Assembly (NCBI GenBank): GCA_022315425.1
Contig: JAIUPT010000014.1
Span: 1 to 64,000 of the forward strand
Direction of reading: 5' to 3'
DNA from: Pseudevernia furfuracea
Taxonomy: Eukaryota; Ascomycota; Lecanoromycetes; Lecanorales; Parmeliaceae
Length of the DNA: 64,000 nt
Shown here: piece after piece, positions 51,144 through 64,000 of the stretch
How the letters are laid out: every line of letters begins with the position of its first letter
Position numbering within the stretch: position 1 is the first letter of the stretch
Program-made: the position numbers and the translations under genes
The notes under the pieces: generated by a model
The model's database searches: none
The model's input: only the letters and a program-made list of their open reading frames with translations
What the model was told of the DNA's origin: nothing

Positions 51144-51344
51144 ATGTCTTCTTCAACTTGGCACCCCAAGCACCTTGGCGACAAGCCATCCATCCCTCTG
51201 CCTCCATATAACTACTCATCCACATCCTTGCTCGACCCAGTCTCCCATCGCAGCCCTTACTTCGCTGGTATTGTTGGAGCTTCACCCACTGCTGCTCTTT
51301 CCTTCACCTCTACCAACATCTTCACGTCACAACCGCAATCATGA
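51144..51344 (+). CDS. Upstream ORF overlapping the phosphate transporter start
   Basis: A 66-codon ORF (MSSSTWHPKHLGDKPSIPLP...) whose TGA stop (51342-51344) overlaps the transporter ATG (51341-51343) as ATGA. It lies in the expected 5' leader and has no domain. If the leader is unspliced, ribosomes terminating here would be exactly on the main start, allowing termination-reinitiation coupling. It could instead be non-translated leader or part of an unrecognised 5' exon. Confidence 0.4.
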   Translation: MSSSTWHPKHLGDKPSIPLPPYNYSSTSLLDPVSHRSPYFAGIVGASPTAALSFTSTNIFTSQPQS

Positions 51345-53238
51345 AGTGGGAAGAGGAAGGCTACACTCGCAAGGATGAGCATGGAAACATGATCTCCATC
51401 GTACGTATCGCTGTCCCAAGCGGTCACCGCGACGTGGACCCCGTATCTCTTGGTCTAACTGGTCATGTAGGAGGAGTATGAGGATTCACAGAGACCGACT
51501 GGCTTGAACCGTGTCATGACCAAGGGAGATCTCAAGCTTTTTGCCATCTGCGGGTGAGATCCATGTGGCAATATCTAGATGAACCCACTGACACTCTCCT
51601 AGTGTCGGTTTCTTCCTCGACTCCTACGACCTCTTCATCATCAACTTAGTGACCCCCATTTGGACCTACGAATACTGGGGCGGTCTGGCCAAACCACCCG
51701 TCAAGACCCCCACGTACCCTCTCCTCCTTCGCGGTGCCGTCAACGCGGCTGCCAACATCGGTAACATCATCGGTCAATTGTCTTTTGGCTTCCTCGGTGA
51801 TGCCTTTGGCAGGAAATTCGTCTATGGGAAAGAGATGATCATCATGATGGTGGGTGTTATACTAGTCATTAGCTTGCCAAATCACTTGGCCGGACCTACC
51901 AGGAATAAATTTTGGTACCTCTTCGGCATGAGAGTGCTAATGGGCATCGGTATTGGTGGAGACTACCCCATGTCCGCATCCATTGTTGCTGAACGCTCCT
52001 CGCTACGCAATCGTGGACGTATGCTGGGCTGGATCTTCTCGAATCAAGGCTGGGTAAGTCTGAATCTACCTTGGCGGAGATCTGTTATACAGGAATCTTG
52101 CTGATTGGGGATTTGTGAACAGGGAACCCTCGCAGGCTCAATCGTCACGCTCGTCGTTCTCGGCTGCTTCAGCAAAGCCTTAAAGCACGGAGAGTACAGC
52201 CAGCTTGACGCCGTCTGGCGAATTCAGATCGGGGTAGCCCTCGTACCAGCCGCCGCCACTCTATGGCAGCGCCTGACTATGCCCGAAAGCAAGAAATATC
52301 TACAATCTGGGGAGCTCAGCATGCTCAAGACCTCATCGCTCTCCTCGTCAGCCACTACCATGGACTACGCAGGCAAAGGTGCCAAGATGCACGCAACGGA
52401 TGCAGACTCAAACGATCTTTCCTCCCAAGATAGAAACGCATCAATCGTCGAAGCACATGTTGCGCCACCAACTAAAGACGTGCAGATGAAGACATTCATG
52501 ATCTACTTCAGCGAGTGGAGACATCTGAAACAGCTGATTGGTACTGCATCTTGCTGGTTCCTTGTCGACGTTGCCTTTTACGGTCTCAATCTCAACCAGT
52601 CGGTGCTTCTCGCCGCCATTGGATTTTCCAAAGGCAAAACCGAATATGACACGCTCCTCAAGAACGCTTATGGTAACCTGATTATCGCTGCGGCGGGCTA
52701 CGTACCTGGGTACTTCCTTACCATCTACTTCATCGAGATCCTTGGTCGTCGCTGGATCCAGATTCAAGGCTTCCTTGTCTGCGCGCTCATGTTTGGTATC
52801 ATTGCCGGTGACTATAACCATCTGTCGACGGCTGGGAAATTCGTCTGCTTCACAATCGCCCAGGTAAGCAGCCAAGTTTCCTTCCCGAAAGGAGTAGGAG
52901 CGACAATGCTGATTACGTGTCTCTAGATGTTCTTCAACTTCGGTCCCAACGCCACCACCTTCATTGTCCCTGGAGAGCTCTACCCCTCGCGCGTGCGCGG
53001 TTTCGCCCACGGAGTCAGTGCCGCGACCGGAAAACTCGGTGCCATTCTATCTGGCGTGCTGTTCAACTACTTGAGCACAAAAATCGGCGTAGCAAATGTC
53101 CTCTGGATTTTCTTCGCTTGCAACGTCGCAGGTGCCATTGTCACGTTCTTCTTGGTACCTGAGACTAAAGGTGTGGATGCGGATGCGTTGGATTTCAAGG
53201 AGTGCCAGGAAAAGATTGCAAGGGGTCAGGCGATGTAA
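51341..53238 (+). CDS. Inorganic phosphate transporter, PHO84-type MFS
   Basis: Five exons (51341-51400, 51471-51553, 51603-52053, 52123-52863, 52927-53238), 548 aa, all phases consistent. Phosphate:H+ symporter signatures appear in order: GFFLDSYDLFIINLVTPIW in TM1, GQLSFGFLGDAFGRK, GIGIGGDYPMSASIVAE (the GGDYPLS box), RGRMLGWIF, WFLVDVAFYGLNLNQS in TM7, FNFGPNATTFIVPGELYPSR, and VPETKGVDADALDFKE at the end. A long hydrophilic loop between TM6 and TM7 (about residues 260-330) is usual for the family. It imports phosphate across the plasma membrane and is normally induced on phosphate limitation. CACGTG/CACGTT sites lie upstream. Tail-to-tail with the lipase gene. Confidence 0.93.
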
Positions 53239-56200
53239 TGCTGTTCTAGGAGATAGTAACACGAACCATAGTTGGTAAATTCAGAATGCCTTTACTCTAA
53301 CTCTATTTTGTACAAACAACTCCACAGAGAAATCATGATTCCATCCTGCTGTGAGAATATCATGATAAAATCCTCTAGGGTCTGTCTGTACTCTCTAGTC
53401 TGAATCATAAAAGCCGCTAGGCCTAACAAAACTGAACACGATCCATCACCAAACTATTATTATAGAACCTGCACGCAGCAAACATCCCTCGAGTCCAGCC
53501 CCTTCACCTTCCCCGCAATCTTCATCGGCCTCACCCGACACCACCTCCCCTATCCCAGCACGTCCGTCCTTCATCTAAACTCAAACCCACTCGGACTACA
53601 CGCGCCGACGCGGTTGAAATACCAAGAATGCGCCGCGACATCCGTCCCATTCCGATCGTCGCCCGTATTCCCCATCAGATTGACGCTCCCGCTCAACACC
53701 GAGACGTCCCCCTCCGTCGGCACGACCCCGGTCGCGGCATCGATGTAGTACTCCGGGCTGAGGTGGACGAACCCCAACGCCCGGGGCGGGAGCCGCGGGA
53801 CCGGGTCGTCGGAATGCGTGACCCGGAAGTTGCCGCCCCGGTCCTGGTTCGTGATGTAGTCGCTCAGGGCGGGCGGCGCGATGCGCGGCGCGCCGTAGGT
53901 GTAGAGGTCGGCCGGGGTGGCGGTGGCGGAGTTTCTGATCTCGGCGGCGGCGACGGCGGCGACGGCGCCGCCGAGGCTGTGGCCGACGACGACGACGCGG
54001 TAAGCGGGGTAAGTCTCCGCGGTGGATCTGAGGGCGGCGAGGACGCCGGGGCGGGCTTCGAGCCAGCTGTTGTAGCTGTTCATCATGGCAGGTAGGGCTT
54101 TTTCAGCTTCTTTTTTTTTTTTGTCTTCTTTTTTTTTTTGGGACGCGGTAATGCGCCAAGGGGAAGAAGAAGAAGAAGAAGAAGAGATCGGGACGGGGGG
54201 GTGGGTCGATGGAAAAGAGACTATACGTACAAGCCTTGGTGGCAGAAGCATAGAGGGCAGATGTCGGTGGGGACGAGCGCAAAGTCCAGATCGGCGGCCC
54301 AGTTGCGGAAGGAATGGGAGCCGCGGAAGGCGAGGACCGTGAGTGCGAGGGTGTGGTCGACGGCTATGTAGCCAGTTACACCTGTGAGTAGTCCGGAGCT
54401 GTGCGGATAGTCAGCACCGACATAATTGCATGGAAATCTTCGGACAGAAGTTTGTGATGGGGGGAAATTCTGACATACTTCTGAAACTCATAGACAGTGG
54501 TCACGTCGTCGGCTTCGACAAGAGGGCAGTTGTGGCTCTGGCATGTGAGCTTAGTGCCGCCAGCAGCGACATCGTTGTTGCTCTGGCAGTAAGAAGCAGC
54601 AGCGAACTGCTCGAAGAGCTGCAAGTTCGTAAATGTGGTCGGATCGATAGCTGTTTTTTGTGTTTTGTTAATCACTAGTGTGTACGGGCATCTGCAGCAG
54701 AACTTGCAAAACACCTACATCTTTGCTCAAGTGGGGCTGCCAGAGCATAAGAGAAGAAAAGCAAGACGGTCCCGGCCAACTTGGTAGAAAAGGTAAATGC
54801 CATTGCAAGTATCGAGTATTCTCAGCCTTCACGATACGTCGGACGTGGCTTTGTTCGAGTCTGGTGGATGAAACCAGGGGGTGGGAACTGCCTCATCTTT
54901 ATCTTACACTCTGGTGGCGTAGTAGTATTGCGGGGATACCAAGCCGAAGCAGCAAGCAATTCACCAGGATAGGGGGAAGACGTGCAGCCAGATAAGATAC
55001 AGGAACCTCGGCTGAAGCATAGGAGCAGTATGAGTATTCCAACTATCGATTTGGCTTTTCTGGGGCTTGCCATCTACACAGCCTCTGCTTGCGTCGGATT
55101 GGCGATGGTTTTAGTTTCCTGAAAGTCTTGGGCTCAATTTCTTCTCTGTGCACGGAGATTGTTCTGAAATTAGCCGCTTGCATAGGGTGGCGGTACCTAT
55201 GATAGTGATCTGATAGTGGTCTGTCGGGTACTGGCATAATTATCACGCCGCGCCTAGCTATATTTAGAGACGCGCCCAGGCAGGGAGGAAATCAGTTGAC
55301 TCGGACGGAGTATACTTACTGTAAACGGCATCTGTTTCGGAGTGCGGGTGGGCGGCTAAACGGAGGGGTAGCGAAACATCCGATCCAAGGATTTTCGAAG
55401 ATAAACTTGTATTGGCGGGTATACAGTAGTGACAGGGCCGAGGTTTGTTCGGTATTCCAGACCGAGGACAACATTTGCTGAAGATAGCGTTCAGGTAGAC
55501 GACAGAGCGGATGCTATTTTTGTTCAAGATTACTTACATAGGACGAATACATTTTGCTCAAGGACCTACGTATTCCTCGCCAACTACTCCTTCCTGCTTT
55601 GTGACTTGATCCACTGAGCGATTGGGGCGAGAAAATGAGCCTATGCAGACTATAAATGACTGCGTAGCAATGTATTGCCACCCTGAGCCATGTTCTGCAT
55701 GACGAGTCCTGTTCTCACAGACCCACCACGCTCTTTTTCTCCACTACCCCTACCGTTACTCTCAGCTTTCTTCCTCTTCGGGAAGGTAACAATCGAAACT
55801 CGCCCTGGGGGGGCCAGAGGGTCTTTCATCACACCAGGGTGCTTGACAGCGACCTTCTCTTTTCCTGTGGTCGAGTGATTGTGTTCTTGCGAAGCTTCTC
55901 GAACGTTAGCTTTTTCAAATCGAAGGCAGACGTTGTTGATGAGAGATATGAAATCATCCTCTCTTCCCGCTGGTGAAAGCAATCTATTCTTACGGCGCAG
56001 CCAGGGTGTGCTGCAGCACACTCTTGTAATCACCCACGTCGTAGCAGATTTGTTACTGTGATCCAAAACACTCTCACTCACGAAACCATCTTCCTCTTCG
56101 GCCGCTGTCTCACAGTGCCCCGTACTCTACTCACCCCGGTGGTGCCGGAGCTATGTGGGAAAATGCTCGGCACCAAGTTTAGTCCTTCAAACAAAGGTAA

Positions 56201-59200
56201 CTTTTCTCTACAGTACCCCTTGCTCGGTCCAAGACGGCTACGTTTGAAAAGAGAATATTGTGTCACCGAGAACTGAAAGAGCTTGAGCAGCCTACGAATG
56301 TCAGGACTAAATGTATGGCAATCCGCCGAGCGCTTGTCCATGTGTACGATGCCGAAGCACAGCTCCACGATTCGGTACAGCGGTACGAGATGTCCGGCCT
56401 CGCTACCTGGCAGAGGAATGTTGAGGCTCGCCTTTGGCGACCTGGAGTATTTTCAAAGGATCTTGGGAGTATCACAGAGCATCGGATAACGGCGCATTGG
56501 GAAACGCGGGAGCACATGGATGCGATCGGCGATTAGCTATCGACGCCGCAAAGAACGCGCTCATGTGTATAGTTCCGCAGAAGCTCGTATGTATAGCGAC
56601 GTTCAAGATAGTGTCCCTCACGCATTGATTGAGAAATGAGTCGATTTTCGAAATAACGGGCCTGCCAAGAAGCTAGTGACATGAACGAGTACCTGAAGGT
56701 AGTGATTAAATACCTTCACCTAGCTTTGTTCCAACTCGACGACAGGCCCATTCGCGATTTTCTCGATTCAAGCGTGTAGACATCCGCTTTCAAGAAGTCT
56801 CTAAGAATGGGCTTGACTTTCTGATGATCTGATCAGTCCGCGATGTCTGGCACTTGGGGCTTTAATCGCTATCCAATTAAACTTCTCGATTTGCGTTAGT
56901 GCTGACGGACGAGAGATTAGTAATCTTAGCTGTCTGGATATACTAGGTCCACGTCCTGCAGTCTTTGTCATGAACTCTGATAATCTGCTACGTGTCTTTA
57001 ATCATAGAATGTCTTAAGACATTCGGTTACCCTCCACTGCTGGGACAGTCTCTGCCTAAGTCAGTGACATCACCCAGACTATGGAAACTCCGTAAAAAGA
57101 GGAGAAGTCGACAGGCTCAGGTATCATGAAAGAGTTCGAAGTGGAACCCTCTTCAGAGGTGAGCGATGCTTTTTATTCTTGATCCTTTTACACGAAGGCT
57201 GTCCCTCGAATGAATATCTTACACCTTTCCTATAGGGGTGTTACGTCAACGCTCAACCCATGTGGAGCTTCCTGGATCAGGGCGTCATCCCTGGCGCCTT
57301 GCTTATGCCTCAATGTGTCGCAGCTTCGTCCCGAACAATCCCACCAGGCTCTCATGTTCACAACGTCCAAACCCAATTTATCCGCATCGGTACGGTCACG
57401 AAGCCTGTGACTTATCGCGTTGAGAATCTCAACGACGGGAAGACCTTCGCTACCAGACAAGTCAAGGTCGAACAGGACGGCAAGACTATTGCCTTAACGA
57501 CAGTTGGCTTCACGAAGAGAACATCAGTCGCGGGACGAGGAACAGCTTTCGTCGAGCACGCAACCCCCGTTGCGATGTCGATAGAAGCTCCTAGGGAGGA
57601 GTATGATGTGATCAAATACATGCGCAGAGATCGCGACCCTACAGTCAAAGGATATGCGCTGCCAATCGTGACAAAGGGTGTGTGTGTCAAGCAAGATCAT
57701 TCTCCGCAGAACCCACCTAATCTCTGCAGGTCCTTCCCAAGCCCTAGAATCAAAACTCGCACGCCACTGGCTCCGCGCAGAGGTGCCTATCTCAACTGAG
57801 TATGGGAACATGCAAAACATCTTAGGCCTCATCGCCCTATCCGACATCTTCCTCCTAGACTCAGCACCTCGCATCTACGGATTGGGATTTGACGTCGAGA
57901 CCGAAAAATCTCTGAGTGAGCGGATGGCGAGGGATTACAAGGTCATGACGACTATTAACCATAGTATTCATGTTGTCAATGTGGACGCGGTGAGAGTGGA
58001 TGATTGGATATATGTAGAGTGCGAGACTCCTTGGGCGAGCAATGGGAGGATAATGGCACATTCGCGGATCTATAGTAGAGACGGAATTTTGCTAGCAACA
58101 TGTGCGCAGGAGGTAAGCAGAGCATTTCACCTAGGTGTGGGACTTCCACCGCTAACAGTCTCGAAGGGCCTTTTGATTCTGAGGCAGGATGCCAGTGACA
58201 GGATCGCGCGACAGAAGCTGTAGCCATCTTTACGGATCTTGTGTATACGATACCAAATTGCCATCTTTGCCTCTACTTTTCTCTTTTCTTCCTGTATTCC
58301 TGCTTCTTTGATTTATCTCTTTAGCTGCCTCTGCATTTTGTCCACTGCCGCCCGAACGTGCCTTTCCCCCTTTTCGTGGGAAATCACTTCATATCCAGCG
58401 GCTTGGAGTTGGAAGACTGATGGCATTACCTTGAGCATGGAGTTGACGAGATTGATGTTGAAGGAATCGCTGTCAGGAGGGCAGGCGGCTTGAATATGCG
58501 GTACTGGTTGACATGGAGCTAGGACTCATGCTACTGGAGGGGTGACTGGGACGCCAGTTTTTCTAGGATAAGGCGGTATTGCAGATATGGTGGAGTTGGC
58601 TTGGATGTCCTTCCTTGGCGCCGGCGCGAGCTTCTCGCATTCATGGATTGCGTTTGCGTATTTTGTGTGGCGGGAGTCACTCTAGCAGACATAGAGAAGG
58701 TAAAAAGAACACCCAAAAGCCATCAGCTGTCTATCAACAGCTTGGAGGATGGAGATGTGTGGCAACTCTGATCCATTTGAATGCTGGACTTCTACTTACT
58801 TACTATGTGTGAGTTGAATCCAACGAGCAGAATCACTGCGCCAGAGGACTCGGGCGGTGAGTGGTTCATTGAACTCGATTAGAAAGGACTATGAGGACTG
58901 ACATCGATGTCCTTACCAGTCCAAAAAGCTTCTGACCTGAAAGCGTGGCGGGCGGCAAGTAGGACCCCGGCATCCCATTCCTTCGTCAGATATCCTTTTC
59001 TCGCATAACGAGTCGATGTTACCTCATTGTCCGTGGCAAACCGAAAGTGAACATCCACTTCCGCGAGACAGACAAGCGACAGCTGTCAGAATTTAGTCTT
59101 TGTTGAGCATATATGGTGGTACAGGGTATATTATTCCGGTCGTCATGGTGTCTCGCTTCACCGGCCCATTTTTGGACATCATTTGCAAGAAATTGATAAC

Positions 59201-62200
59201 TCTATATCGGCTCGAGTCGATAGAAGCGCCTTCTAGAACATCCCACAGCCAAAAAAATTTCCGACTGCCAAGCCTTTTGGCAGCACGTGTTTGCAACCAT
59301 AAGATTGTAGTGGGTTCTGGCCCTCGCTAGCAGCATTCCTGAGGCGGCCACACCTAACATAAGCCGGGAGATTGTGAGCAGCAGCAAGAATCGGGATAAA
59401 ATCGGTCTCCTTCACCAACATCTTCGCCCATGATCGACTTTACCAAGTCACAGTATGGTCTCTTTGCGTGGGCACGAAAATTATCAGACTGCTTCCTCAG
59501 ATGAGAAAGTAAATGAAAATTGGGCAACCCGTTTGTTGCACATTCTTTCAAACGCCGTCTGGTTTAGATAGAGCACTTCCGTTATCTTGACTTTCTAGGT
59601 TCGCTATCTTTGATTTCTCGCCCTTTGCGGGGTGCTCATCAATGTCGGCCGACGCTTTGGGCGTTTCTGGTGCTGATGTGGTGGCAATCTTCACGCCAGG
59701 TCCCTCCGTGTGTGATTCCTCAGCCTTTTCTATCTGCTTGAGTATCCACCCAATGGTCGCATCTCTCACATGCTCTAGCTTTTCGAGGGTAGCTAGCGGC
59801 AAAGTCGAGTAATCCGGCGTCTTCGCTGGGGTACTTTTCCCACTTAGTGCGGAAGACGCTTGCTGGCTCTTCCCCGTGAGCAAGTCTCTCAACACTGTGA
59901 TGCTTTGATCCCTTTCCGGGAGTGTCCGTATCAGTCTTTCCTTCTCGGCCTCATCTTCTCGTACCTTTGCCTTCTTAGCGGACCTTTCCCTGTCTTGTGT
60001 CCATTGCAGGATGGCATCATGGGCACAGTTCTTTAGGTGGTCAAAGCGCACAGGACCCAACATAACGCCGCCATACCACCTCGCCACGACCACTGCGCCT
60101 TCTATCTCGGTTTCGATGAGGACTTTCTCCAGAGCCTTGCCACCATACTTCTCGCCGTCATCATCATGACCGGTCTCCAGGAGGCGCTGCGCATTGAGCG
60201 CACGCTGACTGCTGGGCTTTCTCCACGCCGCAATGCGATGGCTGGCACTATCAAACTCCGCGTGTGCTTGTAGCTCCTTGGCCTCGACAGTGGGGGAATA
60301 CAATGCGACGAATTTCGAAGATCGATCATAAATGGGGGAGGATCTGAAGATAAATGAAGGTGATTCCGGCGATACAGATCTGACTCGCTTCTGAGACATT
60401 GGGAACATCAACGGTAAGCAATGAGTATGCCTTTGTGTGGACGCGGGGCCGGCTACTACTAGTATTTCGTTTCGCCTATGCTCTATCAAGACTAGCGTCT
60501 GTTCATACATAAGGTTAGAGTATCTTGGCATTGGATCCCGTTGCGCAACGCAACTTATTCGACTCTAACTTACTCGTATAGTAGAAACAGATAGTGAGAA
60601 AGGAAGGCTGAACAGCCGACGCCACTGAGGTCGAAATGGTAGTTCTAGAATCACCGCCAAACTCAAACAGCATTTCTACAATCTGCGCGCCGAGATGGAT
60701 GTTGATGGTTTGTTTCACATGCGCGTCTATCTCTCAAAAGACATCGAGTATTAGCGACGAGTACATAACGGCCTCAGTGTGTGGCACGATTACAGCAGAG
60801 AAGAAACAAGCTGCCTGCTGGATCGCCTTCTGTCAACTCGAGGGAAAGTAAGAGCTTTGTCTTGGAGGGTGCGATAAGCCGATGATCGGAATTTATCACC
60901 ACTGCAAGCACAAAGCATCTGTTCTTTTGATAATTTGTTTCTTTCTCTCTTGACTGCAACCTTCTGTGTTGGCGTGTTCTTCATTGCTTTGCGACTAGAA
61001 CTCATTTAATTTGGTGGCGTACATGTTCCTATCATTCACGTTTTTCTGCCAAACCCTTGCAGCAGTCACTGTTATACAAGCATCTTAGTCGTCTTTCGGG
61101 AAAAAGACTAGCCCGACCTGAAGAACCGGTTCATTCCCTCCCGAGGATTGAATACTTCAATAGCAAAAAGCGAGGTTGCGGTCGCACCCGACCATCTCTG
61201 CCAACAGCTCAAGCATTTCCACTCATCCACTTCAATATGTCGAGCTGGATCTCTCGACAACTCCAGTTATCCAGGCTTGTGACAACGGAACAAGAAGCCC
61301 CGTCATCCAAGGTTGTTCTTGTTTCACGGAACAACTAGCTGCTCAAGCGATAAACGATGCAATCACCCTGGTGCAGGCGGTCAAGGATTACTTAGCCGAA
61401 ATTTACACCTCGGGCACGGACAGGGGTGCGGGTTGTGGGAGATGTGGGAGCGTGTATCTGAGCAATGGGTGCGAGTTCAAGTATAATGAGTGCGGTTACC
61501 TGAGTTGTCAGACTTGTGATGGGGCTGATTGCACTCATCCGTGAGGTGCGTTTTATGTAACATTATATTTCCCTAGGCCCCCATGCCGAGATCCTCAATT
61601 GTCCGTTTTTCGAGGCGGCCCACCCACCCGCTCTTTAAACAACAAATTTTCCCATTTTGGCATACCAGGCAAGGTCGCACAGGCATGTGTGCATAAATTG
61701 AACTTTAATAGAGGTTTGATAACGAAAATAGGCCTCAAATTGGTCTCAAAATCAGATCTGTGCAGGTAACGCTTAAGGCGGGGCGTTATCCGAGATCTTG
61801 GCGCAGGAGTCTTGGCATTCAGGATTTCATGCAGACCTCCGTACTTTGAGATTGATTCGAGGAGTACGATGCTACTCGGCATGTGCAACTAACCTCATCG
61901 GGGTGACACGTCCGGATCAGGCTCGGCATATGCAAGACTTTACCCGGCTCTCCGATAAGCTGGGACCCTGACACGTGTCACACATACGCTCGCTTGGATT
62001 TCTCGAGCTCCCTTATTGAAATAGATATCACCAAACTCATATCGAATGCGTCGGCGATCGATTCGAAATCAGACATCAATCTCCACAGATTGTACTTCTC
62101 AGCGTTGACAGCCCTACATCTTATCAGAAAGTACCAGACTCACGGAGCCAGTAATACTGATGGACAAAGTTCGCTCTGCCGAACAAGTCATCATACCCAA

Positions 62201-64000
62201 GATGCATGACACGTATCAAGGTGATAGGGAAAGTGCCGTGACTGATAGTCAAATACCGGTAATGATCGGAGGGCCTCTGTTGACCGGATCTGCTGACAGT
62301 CCGTCTCAGATCCCATCTTATCCAACCAGAAGTCTCAACTTCCTGAAGGCGTTGCACAGGGCAGGAGGAAACGCCGAAGAAGTACACGAAACCAACAATT
62401 TAAATCCTTCTTCGCTCGCTTTGAATGTCCTAGTCGTGGGTGCTGGTCTTGGCGGCTTAGCCGTTGGGATTGCGCTGGCGCGAAAAGGTCATGCGGTCAC
62501 TATATTCGAGCAAGCGCCTCAGATGGGTGAGGTAGGAAATTCTGAAACGCGTTTGGCAAACGTCATAGCTAATAGCATGGTAGATTGGTGCCGGCATACA
62601 AATACCGCCCAATTCTAGCAGGCTGCTCTTACGATGGGGCCTCGGACCTTTTCTCGACGGTAAGTTTGTCGAGCCAGAGGGCATAACTCTTCGGCGTTGG
62701 AAGAATGGCAATGTCATTGGCTATACGAACTTGGTTCCACACTTTCAGAACACATTCGGGGCTCCATACTACGTGGTTCACCGGGCTCATTTCCACGAAT
62801 CAATGCAAAGACTGGCCAAGGAGCTTGGTGTCAAAGTTCTTACCGCGAGCAGGGTGATAAAATATGACATGAACGCCCCGTCTCTGACCCTCCAAGACGG
62901 ATCCACCTTCGGTGGAGACCTAATAGTAGCGGCTGACGGTAAGTGAACCGATCCTAGACAGGCAGAAGCGGCTGCATTCTAATCGAAGGATTTCAAAGGG
63001 ATCAATTCTGCTTCCCGCAAAATAATATTAGATGGTGTCGAAAAAGCTCCACTTCCAACAGGTGACGCGGCTTACCGGGCAACTGTAGACACGAAGGTAA
63101 TCAGAGAGGACCCCGCTGTCTCCTGGATACTGAACAAGCCAGGCCAAAATCTTTGGTAACTCACTCTGATCCAGCCAACTCGTTCTCCAAACTGAAAGCC
63201 AACGTCTAATATCATTAGGGTTGGCGAGATGCGTCACGTAATGACCTACACAATAGCTGGGGGAAACACTTTCAACATGGTCCTCTCTCATCCCGAGACA
63301 GAAGATCCGGAAACATGGGATCAAAGCAAGGCCTTGGAAAGCATGAAGGAACACTTCAGAGGGTGGGACCCGGCGTAGGTAGATCTCCACAAATTCCGTA
63401 GCGTAACTAACAGACGGACCCCAGTCTGCTGAAACTCATCGGCATGATCGAAAAGACGATGAAGTGGCCGTTGATGACCGGAGCCCCGCTCGATAAGTGG
63501 ATCGCACCCTCTGGCAAACTACTGATGCTCGGAGACGCTGCTCATGCCATGCTGCCGTACATGTCACAAGGTAAGCCCTCGATCCAAGTGATGAGAACCC
63601 GTGTGAAACAAGATCGACCTCCACTGACCGTACGGAACAGGCGCCGCCATGGCCGTCGAAGACGCCGCTAGCTTGGCGGAAGCCCTGAGTATGATCGGGT
63701 CGAAGAGCGAGCTCCCGATAGCGTTGGACGTTTTCCAAACCGTCCGCGTCAAGCGCGCAAACCAGATGCAAGAAGCCAGCCTGATCAATGGTAAGCTGTG
63801 GCACTTTGCAGACGGACCCGAACAGGAGGCTCGCGACAAGGCCATGCGGCCCGAAGTCGAGGGCCTTGATTTCGAAGAGAGTCCGAACCAATGGAGCGAT
63901 CCCGTCACACAAGCTTGGTGCTACGGATATGATGCGGAGGAGGCTATGGCCAAGGCTATGAGGAGTGCTTTGGCTGAGAATCAGCCGCCCGGCGAGTGTT

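Overview
The window is a chromosome end from a filamentous ascomycete (Pezizomycotina). Evidence: 18 perfect CCCTAA repeats at base 1, genes with short GT-AG introns (about 45-155 nt), a Zn2Cys6 regulator, CFEM-type cysteine modules, and transposon decay of the kind made by repeat-induced point mutation (RIP: TGG to TGA, Cys to Tyr, catalytic Asp to Asn). I cannot name the species.

Layout. 1-6831 is telomere plus two direct copies (195-3429 and 3430-6831) of one subtelomeric unit. Each copy holds a strand-asymmetric AT-rich tract, a degenerate GCTGAG minisatellite and two copies of a ~177-bp element with a 19-bp inverted repeat that ends in CTAG(A/G)GTTA. The + strand has no G at all from base 1 to base 1511. 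6832-14700 is a transposon graveyard: a RIP-mutated Copia polyprotein (6952-11733), a solo LTR nested in its gag (TSD GCATC), a ~1.2-kb segment bounded by inverted repeats, and a second, inverted solo LTR of the same family (TSD ATATA). At 14700 the subtelomere ends with the same CTAGGGTTA motif, directly against the 3' remnant of a PKS/NRPS terminal reductase.

15.7-64 kb is the gene-bearing part. In order: an MFS sugar-type transporter (+) tail-to-tail with a Zn2Cys6 transcription factor (-); a small secreted protein (-); a 999-aa secreted subtilase (-); a decayed multi-CFEM gene (+); a decayed large secreted-protein gene (+); an SMP-30-like secreted protein (-); an 845-aa repeat-bearing surface protein (-); a secreted orphan (+); two divergently transcribed secreted paralogues (45.3-47.2 kb); a PHO84-type phosphate transporter (+) with CACGTG/CACGTT sites and an upstream ORF whose stop overlaps its start codon; a secreted class 3 lipase (-); an acyl-CoA thioesterase (+); an Impact/YIH1-domain protein (-); a small Cys-rich secreted candidate (+); and an FAD monooxygenase (+) that runs off the right edge.

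Taken together this is a typical accessory subtelomere: secreted and surface proteins, transport and catabolism genes, pseudogenes and long gene-poor gaps. Splice models below were derived by hand from reading-frame phase and GT-AG signals; none has transcript support.
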